NCBI GenBank assembly: GCA_002331335.1
Contig: DCZO01000004.1
Location: 61,911 to 95,358, forward strand
Reading direction: 5' to 3'
Length of the DNA: 33,448 bases
From: Nitrospira sp. UBA2082
GTDB taxonomy: Bacteria > Nitrospirota > Nitrospiria > Nitrospirales > Nitrospiraceae
Shown here piece after piece: positions 15,503 through 23,828 of the stretch. How positions within the stretch are numbered: the first letter of the stretch is position 1; every line of letters starts with the position of its first letter. The position numbers were made by a program, and so were the translations under genes. The notes beneath the pieces were generated by a model. It saw nothing but the letters and a program-made list of their open reading frames with translations. It did no database searches and was not told the origin of the DNA.

Positions 15503-16756
15503 ATGGACCAGATGGACCAGAAGAATCAGATGATGATGACCGGCAATCTCGCGGCGGCCTGGGGTGCGCGCCTCGCCGAGGTGGACTATGTACCGGCGTT
15601 CCCGATCACCCCACAGACGGAAATCGTCGAGGCACTCTCGAAATGGTGTGGAACCGGCGAGCTGAACGCCCGGTTTGTCACGCTCGACTCCGAACACTCC
15701 ATGATGACCGCGGCGGGGGCGGCGGCTGCCACGGGCGCGCGCGTCTTCACGGCCACATCAAGTCAAGGCCTCCTGTACGCCTTCGAAGTCTTATACACCG
15801 TGGCCGGCTGGCGTGCGCCGCTGGTCCTGGTGAATGTCTCGCGGGCGCTGGCCTCCCCCATCACGCTAGAGCCGGATCATAACGACGTGTTGGCGGCGCG
15901 CGACTCCGGTTTTGTGCAGATCCACGCGGAGACCTGCCAGGAAGTGGTCGATTCCATCCTCCTGGCTTATCGCATCGGGGAAGATCCGCTGGTTTGTCTG
16001 CCGGTCCTGGTCAATCTCGACGGATTTGGGTTGTCGTTTACGCGCGAGCCGGTGCGGCTGCCTGAGCCGGAGGCGGTCCGGGACTTTCTGCCGCCGTTTC
16101 GTCCGGCCCATCTGGGCTTCAAAGCTTCAGCTCCTCAGGCGCTGGGCACCGCGGTACTGGGCGGCTCGACGTATAGTTACTTCCGCCATCAAATCCATCT
16201 CGCATCGATGAATGCGCTGCGGGTGCATGAACAAGCGGCCACTGAATTCGAGCAGTGCTTCGGGCGCCGCTACGACGTGGTCGAAGGGTATCGGATCGAG
16301 GATGCGGAGGATGTCCTGGTGATGAGCAACGCGTTCGCGAGCAAGGGCAAGGCTGCCGTGGATGCGGCGAGGGAGGACGGCCGCAAAGTCGGCTTGCTCC
16401 GGCTCCGCATGATCCGTCCCTGGCCCGCTGATGCCGTTCGCCGCGCGTTGCGGCGACGCCGGGCTGTGGCGGTGTTGGATCAAAACCTCTCACCGGGGCA
16501 GGGCGGGATTCTCTTTCAGGAGGTCGCCGCCTGTCTCTATCATGATCCGGAGCGGCCTCGGGGGCTCTGTTCATTCATCGGAGGGTTGGGCGGAAAGAAT
16601 ATTTCCGAAGGCGAGTTTCACGCTGTCTTCGAGCAGACGGCGGCAGCAGGGAAGCAGGGTCAAGGGATTGGCCCGGTCTTGCTGTATACCGAGGCCGAGC
16701 ACCGGGAGATGGAGCAGTTGCAGTTTCTCGCGCATGATCTCAAGACGGGCCGGTGA
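15503..16756 (+). CDS. porA: 2-oxoacid:ferredoxin oxidoreductase, alpha subunit
   Basis: A 417-residue subunit of a thiamine-diphosphate enzyme that interconverts pyruvate (or a similar acid) and acetyl-CoA using ferredoxin. The N-terminal pyrimidine-binding domain is visible as GNLAAAWGARLAEVDYVPAF then PITPQTEIVE, and SEHSMMTAAGAAAATGARVFTATSSQG follows the same family pattern. A transketolase C-terminal-type domain follows from about 255 (VLVMSNAFASKGK, LLRLRMIRPWP). The 5' end is odd: ATGGACCAG is repeated twice at 15503 and 15512, and the first family-like residues begin at MTGNLA, so ATG 15530, 15533 or 15536 may be the true start. The stop overlaps the next gene's region. Confidence 0.92.
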   Translation: MDQMDQKNQMMMTGNLAAAWGARLAEVDYVPAFPITPQTEIVEALSKWCGTGELNARFVTLDSEHSMMTAAGAAAATGARVFTATSSQGLLYAFEVLYTVAGWRAPLVLVNVSRALASPITLEPDHNDVLAARDSGFVQIHAETCQEVVDSILLAYRIGEDPLVCLPVLVNLDGFGLSFTREPVRLPEPEAVRDFLPPFRPAHLGFKASAPQALGTAVLGGSTYSYFRHQIHLASMNALRVHEQAATEFEQCFGRRYDVVEGYRIEDAEDVLVMSNAFASKGKAAVDAAREDGRKVGLLRLRMIRPWPADAVRRALRRRRAVAVLDQNLSPGQGGILFQEVAACLYHDPERPRGLCSFIGGLGGKNISEGEFHAVFEQTAAAGKQGQGIGPVLLYTEAEHREMEQLQFLAHDLKTGR

Positions 16757-16764
16757 GGAGGACG

Positions 16765-17712
16765 ATGGTCTGGGAACCCCGCATCTTCAAAGATCTGCAT
16801 CAGATTCCGCGAGTGGAACACGTGTTCCCAGGCACTCCGCTCTGTGCTGGCTGCGGCGGGCTCGAATCCCTGCGGCTCGCGGCCAAGATACTGGGCAATC
16901 GTGTGGTATACGTGAATGCCGCCGGGTGTTTCACCAATCTGGCTTCGTTTCCCTTCACCCCGCTGGATGCTTCCTGGCTGTACACGACGATGGGATCGGC
17001 GCCGGCCGGCGCACAGGGTGTGCGGGACGCACTCGATGTGTTGATCGCCAAAGGCCGGCTGCCGAAAGAAGAAGATGTGACGGTGGTCGTGCTTGGAGGA
17101 GACGGCTCCACCTACGACATGGCGCTCTCATCAACGTCCGGCGCCATCACCAGACACCTCGATTTCTATTACTTCTGCTACGACAACGAGGCCTACGGCA
17201 ATACCGGTGTCCAGCTGAGCCCCGCGACACCCTACGGGGCTCGCACGACGACCTCCCCCTGTGCCGTGCTGCATCCGGTCGGCGCGATGCAGGAGAAAAA
17301 GGACATCTTTGAAATTTGGCGGGCGCACAACCCTCCGTATATCGCGACGGTGTCACCGCGTTTTCCGCTGGATCTCGAAGAAAAGTTCACACGCGCTGCG
17401 GCCTATCAGGGCCCCAAGCTCTTCCTCGGGTTCGCGGCCTGCCCGACCGGCTGGCTCTTCGACCCGGCCTACACGCCCGATGTCGCGCGATTGGCGGTGG
17501 AATGCGGATTCTGGCCGCTCAAAGAAGCCATCAACGGCATGGTCACGCACACCTATGTCCCGAAGCTGAGTCCGGTCGAAAACTATCTCAAACTTCAAGG
17601 CCGCTTCCGCCATCTGTTTGAGCCGACCCTGCAAAAGGAGGCCATCGCCCATATTCAGGGAAGCGTGAATGCCTACTGGGAGCGGGTCAATCTGGCGGAA
17701 AGAACGGGCTGA
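16765..17712 (+). CDS. porB: 2-oxoacid:ferredoxin oxidoreductase, beta subunit
   Basis: A 315-residue subunit binding thiamine diphosphate and one [4Fe-4S] cluster. I chose the ATG at 16765 because AGGAGG is just upstream; a GTG at 16753 overlapping the alpha stop is possible but lacks a site. Cluster cysteines appear in LCAGCGG (about 26-32), AAGCF and FAACPTGW. The TPP motif is GGDGSTYD followed about 30 residues later by DNEAYGNTGVQ. The CPTGW element is typical of pyruvate-type (PorB) rather than 2-oxoglutarate-type beta subunits, supporting pyruvate as substrate. In an autotroph it could work in the reductive direction. Confidence 0.93.
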   Translation: MVWEPRIFKDLHQIPRVEHVFPGTPLCAGCGGLESLRLAAKILGNRVVYVNAAGCFTNLASFPFTPLDASWLYTTMGSAPAGAQGVRDALDVLIAKGRLPKEEDVTVVVLGGDGSTYDMALSSTSGAITRHLDFYYFCYDNEAYGNTGVQLSPATPYGARTTTSPCAVLHPVGAMQEKKDIFEIWRAHNPPYIATVSPRFPLDLEEKFTRAAAYQGPKLFLGFAACPTGWLFDPAYTPDVARLAVECGFWPLKEAINGMVTHTYVPKLSPVENYLKLQGRFRHLFEPTLQKEAIAHIQGSVNAYWERVNLAERTG

Positions 17713-17812
17713 CGAAATCGTTCGGTCGATTGTGGTAAAAGAGGTGACTCATTCTCGTACGATTCAATCGCCATTTGAATGCAGGCTCATATCAAGGGGG
17801 AGATGAGGCGGC

Positions 17813-18292
17813 ATGAACGAACAGGCTATGATCACCATGTTCTATGAAAAAGATCACGATCGGCTGGATGAGCTGTTCAAGACGTTTCAACGATTGAAAC
17901 GGTCCGATTTTGCCAAGGCCAAAGACGCGTTCAAAGAATTCAAGGTCGGTCTCCAACGGCACATCGTGTGGGAGGAAGATCTGCTGTTCACTCTGTGGGA
18001 GGCAAAGACCGGCATCTCCGAAGGCGGGCCGACGATGGTGATGAGGAATGAGCATCGCCAGATCGGGCAACTGTTGGAATCCATCCACGAAAAAGTCGCG
18101 GCTGATAATCCGGAGACTGATCAGGAAGAGCAATGGCTGATAAACATGCTGGGGTCGCACAACATGAAAGAAGAACGGGTACTCTATCCCTCCATCGATA
18201 GTGTGGTCAGCGTGGCGGAACGGGAACAGGTGTTTCGAGACATGGAGACCATTCCTGCAGCTCGCTACAACGCCTGTTGTACCGGGCACTGA
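17813..18292 (+). CDS. Hemerythrin-like protein
   Basis: A 159-residue four-helix protein with the di-iron ligand pattern of hemerythrin HHE domains: His15 (EKDHDRLDE), His50 and Glu54 (QRHIVWEED), His81 (RNEHRQIG), His116 and Glu120 (GSHNMKEERVLYP). Members bind O2 or NO, store iron or help repair iron clusters. It ends with a CC pair (YNACCTGH). GGGGGAGATGAGG precedes the ATG. It follows the oxygen-sensitive por genes by 100 bp and precedes a membrane cytochrome by 10 bp, so protection of iron-sulfur enzymes from O2 is a reasonable guess. Confidence 0.88.
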   Translation: MNEQAMITMFYEKDHDRLDELFKTFQRLKRSDFAKAKDAFKEFKVGLQRHIVWEEDLLFTLWEAKTGISEGGPTMVMRNEHRQIGQLLESIHEKVAADNPETDQEEQWLINMLGSHNMKEERVLYPSIDSVVSVAEREQVFRDMETIPAARYNACCTGH

Positions 18293-18302
18293 GGTAAGCC
18301 AA

Positions 18303-18818
18303 ATGGACCAGCGCGATGTCGTCAGAGAACAGACTGAGGTCAAGGTTAAGGTTGAGCAAGGATCGTGGGCTCTTCGCCTGATAGGTGTTAGCCTGATCTT
18401 CTTCGTGGGCTGGCTGGGGATGCTGTTTCCGCTGGGATCAGACGGGAATACCAGGGCCGAGTCGTCCGCCTCACAACCGGGTGTGAAGCTCAAGGCGAAT
18501 GTTGAACGAGGCCGGGACATCTTCCACGGCAAAGGGGCCTGCTCCTACTGCCATGGAATGGACGGCTATCTCGATCGATTGCCACAAATGAAAGAGGACA
18601 TCGCCGCGCTCATCGCGCGGCTGAATCCTCCCCCCACCGATCTGCGCAATCCCGGTGTACTCCGCCTGAAGACGAACAAGGAACGAGCCCGCGCCATCCG
18701 GGAAGGCCATCCCGGCACTGGCATGTTTCCCGATAGGACGATGACCAATCAGGACCTTGCCGACACGCTATTCTATCTGGCGTTCATCAGGAAAGATCCC
18801 AACCCGGAAAAAGACTGA
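18303..18818 (+). CDS. Membrane-anchored cytochrome c
   Basis: A 171-residue protein with a single N-terminal membrane segment (about 23-45, LRLIGVSLIFFVGWLGMLF), uncleaved by appearance, then a periplasmic cytochrome domain. The heme site is CSYCH at about 80-84, and the likely axial methionine is in HPGTGMFPDRTM (about 140-146). The start at 18303 has GAGG upstream and lies 10 bp after the hemerythrin stop, so the two are probably co-transcribed. It may feed electrons to or from a membrane complex; the partner is not in view. Confidence 0.87.
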   Translation: MDQRDVVREQTEVKVKVEQGSWALRLIGVSLIFFVGWLGMLFPLGSDGNTRAESSASQPGVKLKANVERGRDIFHGKGACSYCHGMDGYLDRLPQMKEDIAALIARLNPPPTDLRNPGVLRLKTNKERARAIREGHPGTGMFPDRTMTNQDLADTLFYLAFIRKDPNPEKD

Positions 18819-18837
18819 TCGTCACAGAAGGTGGCAA

Positions 18838-19209
18838 ATGAAACTCCGTATTGCTTTCTTGGCGATCCTCACAGGACTTTCCCCGGCGCTGAGTAGTTGC
18901 CTCTCATGGGCCGGTGATACCGGCGTGCCATCGTCGGAGAAGAACCACTCCGGTGACGTCATGCCAAAGCCTTCTACTGGGGACCGCAACCGTGGTGAGA
19001 AACTGTACCGGGCGAGCTGCATCGTCTGCCATGGTCCCGGTGCAACCGGTGGCACTGGTCCTCGGCTGGCAGGCAATCCCGTGCTGTCGAAAGAGAAGAC
19101 ATTCTGGACAGTTGTCTATGAAGGTCAGCACGCGATGCCGCCGCTCAACGGGGTCATCTCCAGCCAGCAGATGGCCGACATCCGCGCCTGGCTGCTGACG
19201 TTACGATAG
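18838..19209 (+). CDS. Small secreted cytochrome c
   Basis: A 123-residue monoheme cytochrome. It has a hydrophobic signal (MKLRIAFLAILTGL) with either a lipoprotein cysteine at 21 (ALSSC) or ordinary cleavage near SWAGD. The heme site is CIVCH at 61-65 and the probable sixth ligand is Met100 (GQHAMPPLNG). The C-terminal helix QMADIRAWLLTLR fits class I cytochromes. AAGGTGG precedes the ATG, and the gene begins 19 bp after the previous cytochrome, giving a hemerythrin-cytochrome-cytochrome unit. It converges with the acyl-CoA synthetase gene on the other strand. Confidence 0.88.
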   Translation: MKLRIAFLAILTGLSPALSSCLSWAGDTGVPSSEKNHSGDVMPKPSTGDRNRGEKLYRASCIVCHGPGATGGTGPRLAGNPVLSKEKTFWTVVYEGQHAMPPLNGVISSQQMADIRAWLLTLR

Positions 19210-19259
19210 TGTGATTGGACGGAGAGTGCGTGTCGGGTTTGCAGGGGGAAAACGTATCC

Positions 19260-21434
19260 CTACCCGGTGCGGTGCGGTAGTTCGACCCGTATCCTCGCAT
19301 CCACGATCTTGCAGCCTTGGCCCTCAGGTAACGCGAAGATCGGATTCAGGTCGAGCTCGCTGATTTCGGGGATCCCTTCGACGAGGAGGGAGATGCGCAA
19401 GAGGACATCTTCAATCGCCTGTGAATCGACTGCCGGCTGGCCGCGATAGCCGGTGAGTAACCGGTAGCCCTTGATCGTCCGCACCATCTCGGTTGCGTCC
19501 CTGTCGGTGAGCGGTGCCACACGGAACTGAACGTCGCCGAAAATCTCGACGTGAATTCCTCCGAGGCCGAACGCGATCAAGGGGCCAAAGAGTGGGGCAC
19601 GGCTCATGCCGACCATTACCTCCACCCCGCCTGACAGCATCGGCTGAACGAGCACGCCTTCCATCGACTCCAATTTGTTTACCTGCGCGAGCCTGGTCCG
19701 AATCGCCTCGAACGAATTGCGGACAGCTTGCTCATCGGCCAGGTTCAGATGCACTCCACCCATCTCGGTCTTGTGCACAATCTGATGGGACGCAAGTTTC
19801 ACGGCAACTGGGTATCCGATCTTCTGCGCCAGTTTGGCCGCCTCCTCGGCGCTGGCTGCCACGGTTCCTTGCACAAGAGGCAGATTCATTATGCCGAGGA
19901 TGGCATGGGTTTCTTCCGCCGTGAGCCAGCCTGATCCGCGTTCCGATACAGCCTTTGTGCAAATCGACTTCACCATTGATAGGTCAATGTCGGAGTCGTG
20001 TGGCGCCTGTCCGAGTGCCTGCTGCCGCCAGGTGTCATAGGCCAGGGCACGGCTGATGACGCGGGCAGGAATTTCCGGATGCGGGTAGGTGGGAATGGTT
20101 TCTCCATCGACGGTGAATGGCCTGTCCAAGTCACCTTCCGCCATCCAGCTAATATAAACGGGCTTGTTCTTTCCGACCGTCTGGCGAGCTGCCTGGATCC
20201 CTCGAAGGATTCCCGCCGCCACGGGAGGATTGTCCTCCGCCCGGACCGAGACGTGAACAATGATGAGGGCGTCGATCTCATCCGCCTTGAGCATGGTGGC
20301 AACGGCCCGGGCATGCTGGTCCTCGCTTGCAAAACCGATGACATCGACAGGATTGTTCAGTGCCGCCGTGGGAGGAAGAAAGACGGCAAGCGCGGATTGT
20401 GTCTCCTTGGACAAATCCGGCACCATGAGCCCTTCCGCTGCGCAACTGTCGGCACAGAGAACGCCTGGCCCGCCGGAATTGGTCAAGATGCCGATTCGTC
20501 GACCCGAAGGGAGCCGTTGATTGGATAAGCCAGTGGCGAGCGCGAGAAATTCTTCGAGGGTTTTCGCACGGATTGCGCCGCACTGTGTGAGCAATGCGGC
20601 AACCGCCGTTTCGTTCGTGGCCAGTGCCGCCGTGTGAGATCCGGCCGCTGATTGTCCAACCTGTGTCCGGCCCGCTTTCATGACCACGACGGGTTTCTTT
20701 TGTCCCACCCGCTCGGCAATCAATCTGAACCGGTGAGGATCGACGATGGTTTCAAGATAGAGGAGAATCACGTCTGTCGCCTGGTCCTGCTCCCAGTACT
20801 CCAGAAGATCGATCACCGTGACGTCTATATGGTTGCCGACACTGACGAAGCTGGACAGGCCGAGATTCAATCGTCTGGCCGCTGTCACCACTGCGAGCCC
20901 GACCCCGCCGCTTTCTGAAGCGAGAGCGACTCGACCGGCGGGAGGGAACATCGGGGTATAGGTCGCATTGAGATGGATGGCGGAATCCAGGTTCATCAGT
21001 CCAAAGCAATTCGGCCCGATCAGGCGAATCCCATACTGACGGACTTTTGCACGCAGCTGCTCTTCGAGCGAGATTCCCGATCCGCCCGTTTCGGCAAATC
21101 CTGCGGTGATGAGAATCACAGCCGGGACGTGTTTCGCGGCGCAGTCGTCGATGACCGAAAGGACGAGATGAGCTGGAACTGTGATGACGGCAAGATCGAC
21201 AGGGACGGGGATGGCTGTCAGTGAAGGAACCGTCGGTAGGCCCGCAATCTCGGTTGCATATGGATTGACGGGGATGATTGATCCGGTGAATCCTCCGCCT
21301 TGCAAGGACTCCAGTACCCGGCGCCCGATGCTGTCTTTCCGGCGGGATACGCCGACAATGGCAATGGCGCGTGGATAGAAGAACGGCTTCAGCGACTCGA
21401 CAGCGGAACGGTAACGGTTATGTGGTGCCGACAT
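19260..21434 (-). CDS. ADP-forming acyl-CoA synthetase, fused alpha-beta
   Basis: A 724-residue enzyme of the acetate-CoA ligase (ADP-forming) family. It converts an acyl-CoA, ADP and phosphate to acid, CoA and ATP, thus giving substrate-level ATP. The order is a CoA-binding domain (AIVGVSRRKDSIGRRV, about 25-40), succinyl-CoA synthetase-like domains with the phospho-histidine His267 in AAGSHTAALA, and a C-terminal ATP-grasp domain (from about 505; YPVAVKLAS, VLVQPMLSGGVEVMVG, SELDLNPI). No acetyltransferase domain is present. It is last in an eight-gene minus-strand unit, 24 bp after a cytochrome gene, with no strong ribosome site. With por nearby, pyruvate could yield ATP via acetyl-CoA; that link is inferred. 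Confidence 0.9.
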   Translation of the reverse strand: MSAPHNRYRSAVESLKPFFYPRAIAIVGVSRRKDSIGRRVLESLQGGGFTGSIIPVNPYATEIAGLPTVPSLTAIPVPVDLAVITVPAHLVLSVIDDCAAKHVPAVILITAGFAETGGSGISLEEQLRAKVRQYGIRLIGPNCFGLMNLDSAIHLNATYTPMFPPAGRVALASESGGVGLAVVTAARRLNLGLSSFVSVGNHIDVTVIDLLEYWEQDQATDVILLYLETIVDPHRFRLIAERVGQKKPVVVMKAGRTQVGQSAAGSHTAALATNETAVAALLTQCGAIRAKTLEEFLALATGLSNQRLPSGRRIGILTNSGGPGVLCADSCAAEGLMVPDLSKETQSALAVFLPPTAALNNPVDVIGFASEDQHARAVATMLKADEIDALIIVHVSVRAEDNPPVAAGILRGIQAARQTVGKNKPVYISWMAEGDLDRPFTVDGETIPTYPHPEIPARVISRALAYDTWRQQALGQAPHDSDIDLSMVKSICTKAVSERGSGWLTAEETHAILGIMNLPLVQGTVAASAEEAAKLAQKIGYPVAVKLASHQIVHKTEMGGVHLNLADEQAVRNSFEAIRTRLAQVNKLESMEGVLVQPMLSGGVEVMVGMSRAPLFGPLIAFGLGGIHVEIFGDVQFRVAPLTDRDATEMVRTIKGYRLLTGYRGQPAVDSQAIEDVLLRISLLVEGIPEISELDLNPIFALPEGQGCKIVDARIRVELPHRTG

Positions 21435-21458
21435 GACGAAAGCGCGTTCACCATTCTG

Positions 21459-21818
21459 CTAACTGACGACATCGGGCGGCGATATGGCCCTGATGTAAGA
21501 CAGCACGTCCAGCATCTGTTCGTCCGTCAGCTTCCCGCGAAAGCTGTGCATGGGGCTGAATAGGACCCCGTTCGAAATCGCCACGAGCAATTCCCAGTCA
21601 GTCTTGGACCGGATAATCGCGGATCGGAGATCGGCAGGCCGCACGATCAAATCCCGGCTGTCCGGGCCGTTCCCATCCAACTTGGCTCCGTGGCAACGGA
21701 GACATTGTTGCTGATACACGTGCTCTCCAGTCTTGGGATTGCCTCGCTGGACTTGGGCGGATACCCAAGGCGCGGCGGCGAGGACGAGGATAAGAACAGC
21801 GGTCAGCGTTGTTTTCAT
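21459..21818 (-). CDS. Monoheme cytochrome c
   Basis: A 119-residue secreted cytochrome. The start at 21818 gives a clear signal peptide (MKTTLTAVLILVLAAAPWVSAQ) and has GGGATGAG upstream; a longer frame into the upstream UspA gene is not credible. The heme site is CLRCH at 39-43 and the likely axial ligand is Met90 (FSPMHSFRG). The C-terminal helix is QMLDVLSYIRAI. It lies 13 bp from the UspA gene and 24 bp from the acyl-CoA synthetase gene in the stress operon. A cytochrome among Hsp20 and UspA genes hints at respiratory adjustment under stress. Confidence 0.88.
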   Translation of the reverse strand: MKTTLTAVLILVLAAAPWVSAQVQRGNPKTGEHVYQQQCLRCHGAKLDGNGPDSRDLIVRPADLRSAIIRSKTDWELLVAISNGVLFSPMHSFRGKLTDEQMLDVLSYIRAISPPDVVS

Positions 21819-21831
21819 GATCTCATCCCTT

Positions 21832-22689
21832 TCACCGGACGACGAGCACCGGACAGGACACGTGATGGACGATGGTGTGGGACACACTTCCCAGCAGGAA
21901 GCGGTCGAGCCCTTTGCGTCCGTGCGAGGCGACGACCACAAGGTCTGCAGTTTCGGCGTGCTCCTCAACCATCGCTGCCGGATTGCCCACGGCCACCTTG
22001 GTGCTGACCGTATATTGTGAATCCAAGAGTCTGGCTGCGGTTTCTTTGACGAATTCCTCTGCGTAGCTCTCCGCGCCTTCCCACCAGGCCCTTGCGCCTA
22101 GCGCATCGTAGGGACTGTCCAATCCGATGGGCACCACGACGTTGAGCACGCACAGTTCGACGGGAGTGGCGAACCGGTGCCGCGTCAGCCATTGGAGGAT
22201 CCGATCCGCATCGTCACGACCTTCCACGGCGACCAGTACATGCTTGATCGGGTGCGCACCCCCTTTCACGATCAACGTCGGGCGGGAGGTATGCGACAAC
22301 ACACGATGGGACACGCTGCCAAGCACGGTTTCAGCGACGCGGCTGCGGCCGCGCGCGCCGACAACGACGAGATCGGCCGAGACCGTTTGGGCGCTGTCGA
22401 GAATGACTTGGGCGGGACTGCCGATCTCGTTGATCTTTCTTACCGTCTTCACATCGGACGGAATCATCGCGGCGGTGCGGTCGAGCAGCTGGGCCCCCGC
22501 GTCCACCATCGCGGCGCGAAAGTCGCTGTATCCCTGCAAATTGGCCGCTTCGGCCACGAGCGGCTGCTCGAAAAATCCCAGATTGACTCCGTGCACCAGC
22601 GTGACGTCCGTTGGATGGTACAGATGAAACGTCTGGGTGATGGCGGTGAAGGCCTGGTCGGACCAATCGACACCAATGGCGATTCTCAT
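21832..22689 (-). CDS. Tandem universal stress protein
   Basis: A 285-residue cytoplasmic protein made of two UspA domains (about 1-142 and 146-285). Both carry the ATP-binding signature: VVVGARGRSRVAETVLGSVS at about 108-127 and VVASHGRKGLDRFLLGSVS near 255-274. It starts with MRIAIGVDWSDQA, typical of domain 1. GGGAGT precedes the ATG. UspA proteins help survival during starvation and respiratory arrest. Its neighbours, Hsp20 and the ADP-forming acyl-CoA synthetase, point the same way. It is a distant relative of the tandem UspA at 27593. Confidence 0.92.
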   Translation of the reverse strand: MRIAIGVDWSDQAFTAITQTFHLYHPTDVTLVHGVNLGFFEQPLVAEAANLQGYSDFRAAMVDAGAQLLDRTAAMIPSDVKTVRKINEIGSPAQVILDSAQTVSADLVVVGARGRSRVAETVLGSVSHRVLSHTSRPTLIVKGGAHPIKHVLVAVEGRDDADRILQWLTRHRFATPVELCVLNVVVPIGLDSPYDALGARAWWEGAESYAEEFVKETAARLLDSQYTVSTKVAVGNPAAMVEEHAETADLVVVASHGRKGLDRFLLGSVSHTIVHHVSCPVLVVR

Positions 22690-22702
22690 GCTGGTACTCC
22701 CG

Positions 22703-23251
22703 TCAAAACAATGGATGGGGGGACGTGCCGAACGGAAGGACGCGCGGCGAGTCACCGAGATTGCCGCGGATACGCCACTCGCCTCCTTCAGGCGCAAGGT
22801 AATGCACTTCCTCATGCCAGCTGTCGATGGGAACGTACAGGCCGCTGGTCTTGGACCGCGCCCACAGATGGCCGGTGCAGGTGACCTCCAGTACGGTCTG
22901 GCTTCCCGATCCGACCTTGGTGAACTTGGTCAGCAAATGGGTGCTGGCGATTTCCTGATACTCGTCGAACAAGTCCTTCCACACTTTACGGATGTCGTCT
23001 TTCTTGAGGCCGTGATAGTTGTAGTGGGAAGAATACGTCGCCATGACGGCATCGAGGTCACGGGCTTTCACCGCCTGTTCGGCCCGCTCAAACATGGCCA
23101 CGACGGACTTGACGGTAGCGTCGTCCACTTCAATGACAGAACTGTCTGGAACGACGATCTTGGCCCCTGCCCTGTCTAATCCGGCAAGAGCGCAGGCGAA
23201 AATCGTCAGTACAATGACCGCGGCGCGTATTCTCCGGCCTCGACCTGTCAT
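22703..23251 (-). CDS. Secreted NTF2-like (SnoaL/DUF4440-type) protein
   Basis: A 182-residue exported protein with a signal peptide (RGRRIRAAVIVLTIFACALAGL, cleavage near RAGA). The mature part has the NTF2-like cone-fold pattern: a first helix VKSVVAMFERAEQAVKARDL, then DAVMATYSSHYNYHG, and beta strands ending HEEVHYLAPEGGEWRIRGNLG. Such proteins often bind small ligands; I cannot assign one. GGAGGAGAA precedes the ATG. It is the fifth gene in the Hsp20-headed unit, 13 bp before UspA. Confidence 0.75.
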   Translation of the reverse strand: MTGRGRRIRAAVIVLTIFACALAGLDRAGAKIVVPDSSVIEVDDATVKSVVAMFERAEQAVKARDLDAVMATYSSHYNYHGLKKDDIRKVWKDLFDEYQEIASTHLLTKFTKVGSGSQTVLEVTCTGHLWARSKTSGLYVPIDSWHEEVHYLAPEGGEWRIRGNLGDSPRVLPFGTSPHPLF

Positions 23252-23295
23252 TTCTCCTCCCCTCTGGTCTTACGAACCTCTGTCTTTCACTCCGC

Positions 23296-23796
23296 TTATC
23301 GCATCCAGGTCACGCGCACGAAATCTTCAGCCTTGTCGTAATGCAATTCCAGATCGCCGTGATACGCGTGCTTCAGGGCTTCGCCGATACGTCTGGGCAA
23401 ATGGGTGTCGGTCGTGGAAATGACCAGGCCTTCAGGCTTGGCCTCAATCGACATAATGCGCGCGAGAGGGTGCTCCTTTTTCTCGATCTCCTCCGTATTC
23501 TTCACCAAGCCGATGACTTGCTCATGTTGCTCGTCTTTGACCCCGCCTTTGATGGTGACCAGGCCTTTGGGATAGTTGTCTCGGATCCGCAGACATGCGG
23601 GGCAGACAATCTTACCGGAGTTCGCCGGCGCGGGGCCCCAGGTCCATCGACCCTTGTGAAATAGCGCCCCGCATTCGGAACAGACGGTCGGCTCCTTGAG
23701 CTTCCCTCGCAATTTATAGGTGTCGTGCTGGTATTCCTGAACGGTTCGGTCGTGTCTGGCTCCCAGACCGGCCGGTGATTTAGTTTTTGCGGTCAT
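23296..23796 (-). CDS. BCAM0308-like zinc-ribbon protein
   Basis: A 166-residue soluble protein with a zinc ribbon formed by CSEC (Cys39, Cys42) and CPAC (Cys65, Cys68), around ALFHKGRWTWGP. A C-terminal domain with STTDTHLPRRIGEALKHAY and DFVRVTWMR resembles NMD3-type translation proteins. I recognise the pattern as the family named after Burkholderia cenocepacia BCAM0308, a gene in a low-oxygen-activated locus. Molecular function is unknown; a ribosome or RNA role is a guess from the zinc ribbon. AAGGAG precedes the ATG. Confidence 0.75.
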   Translation of the reverse strand: MTAKTKSPAGLGARHDRTVQEYQHDTYKLRGKLKEPTVCSECGALFHKGRWTWGPAPANSGKIVCPACLRIRDNYPKGLVTIKGGVKDEQHEQVIGLVKNTEEIEKKEHPLARIMSIEAKPEGLVISTTDTHLPRRIGEALKHAYHGDLELHYDKAEDFVRVTWMR

Positions 23797-23828
23797 GACT
23801 GCTCCTTCCTGAATTACTGAGTCCCGCT

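Noticed and set aside
16753..16764. GTG start for the por beta gene overlapping the alpha stop
   Set aside because: The ATG at 16765 has AGGAGG at proper distance, and the extra residues (RRT) have no family match.
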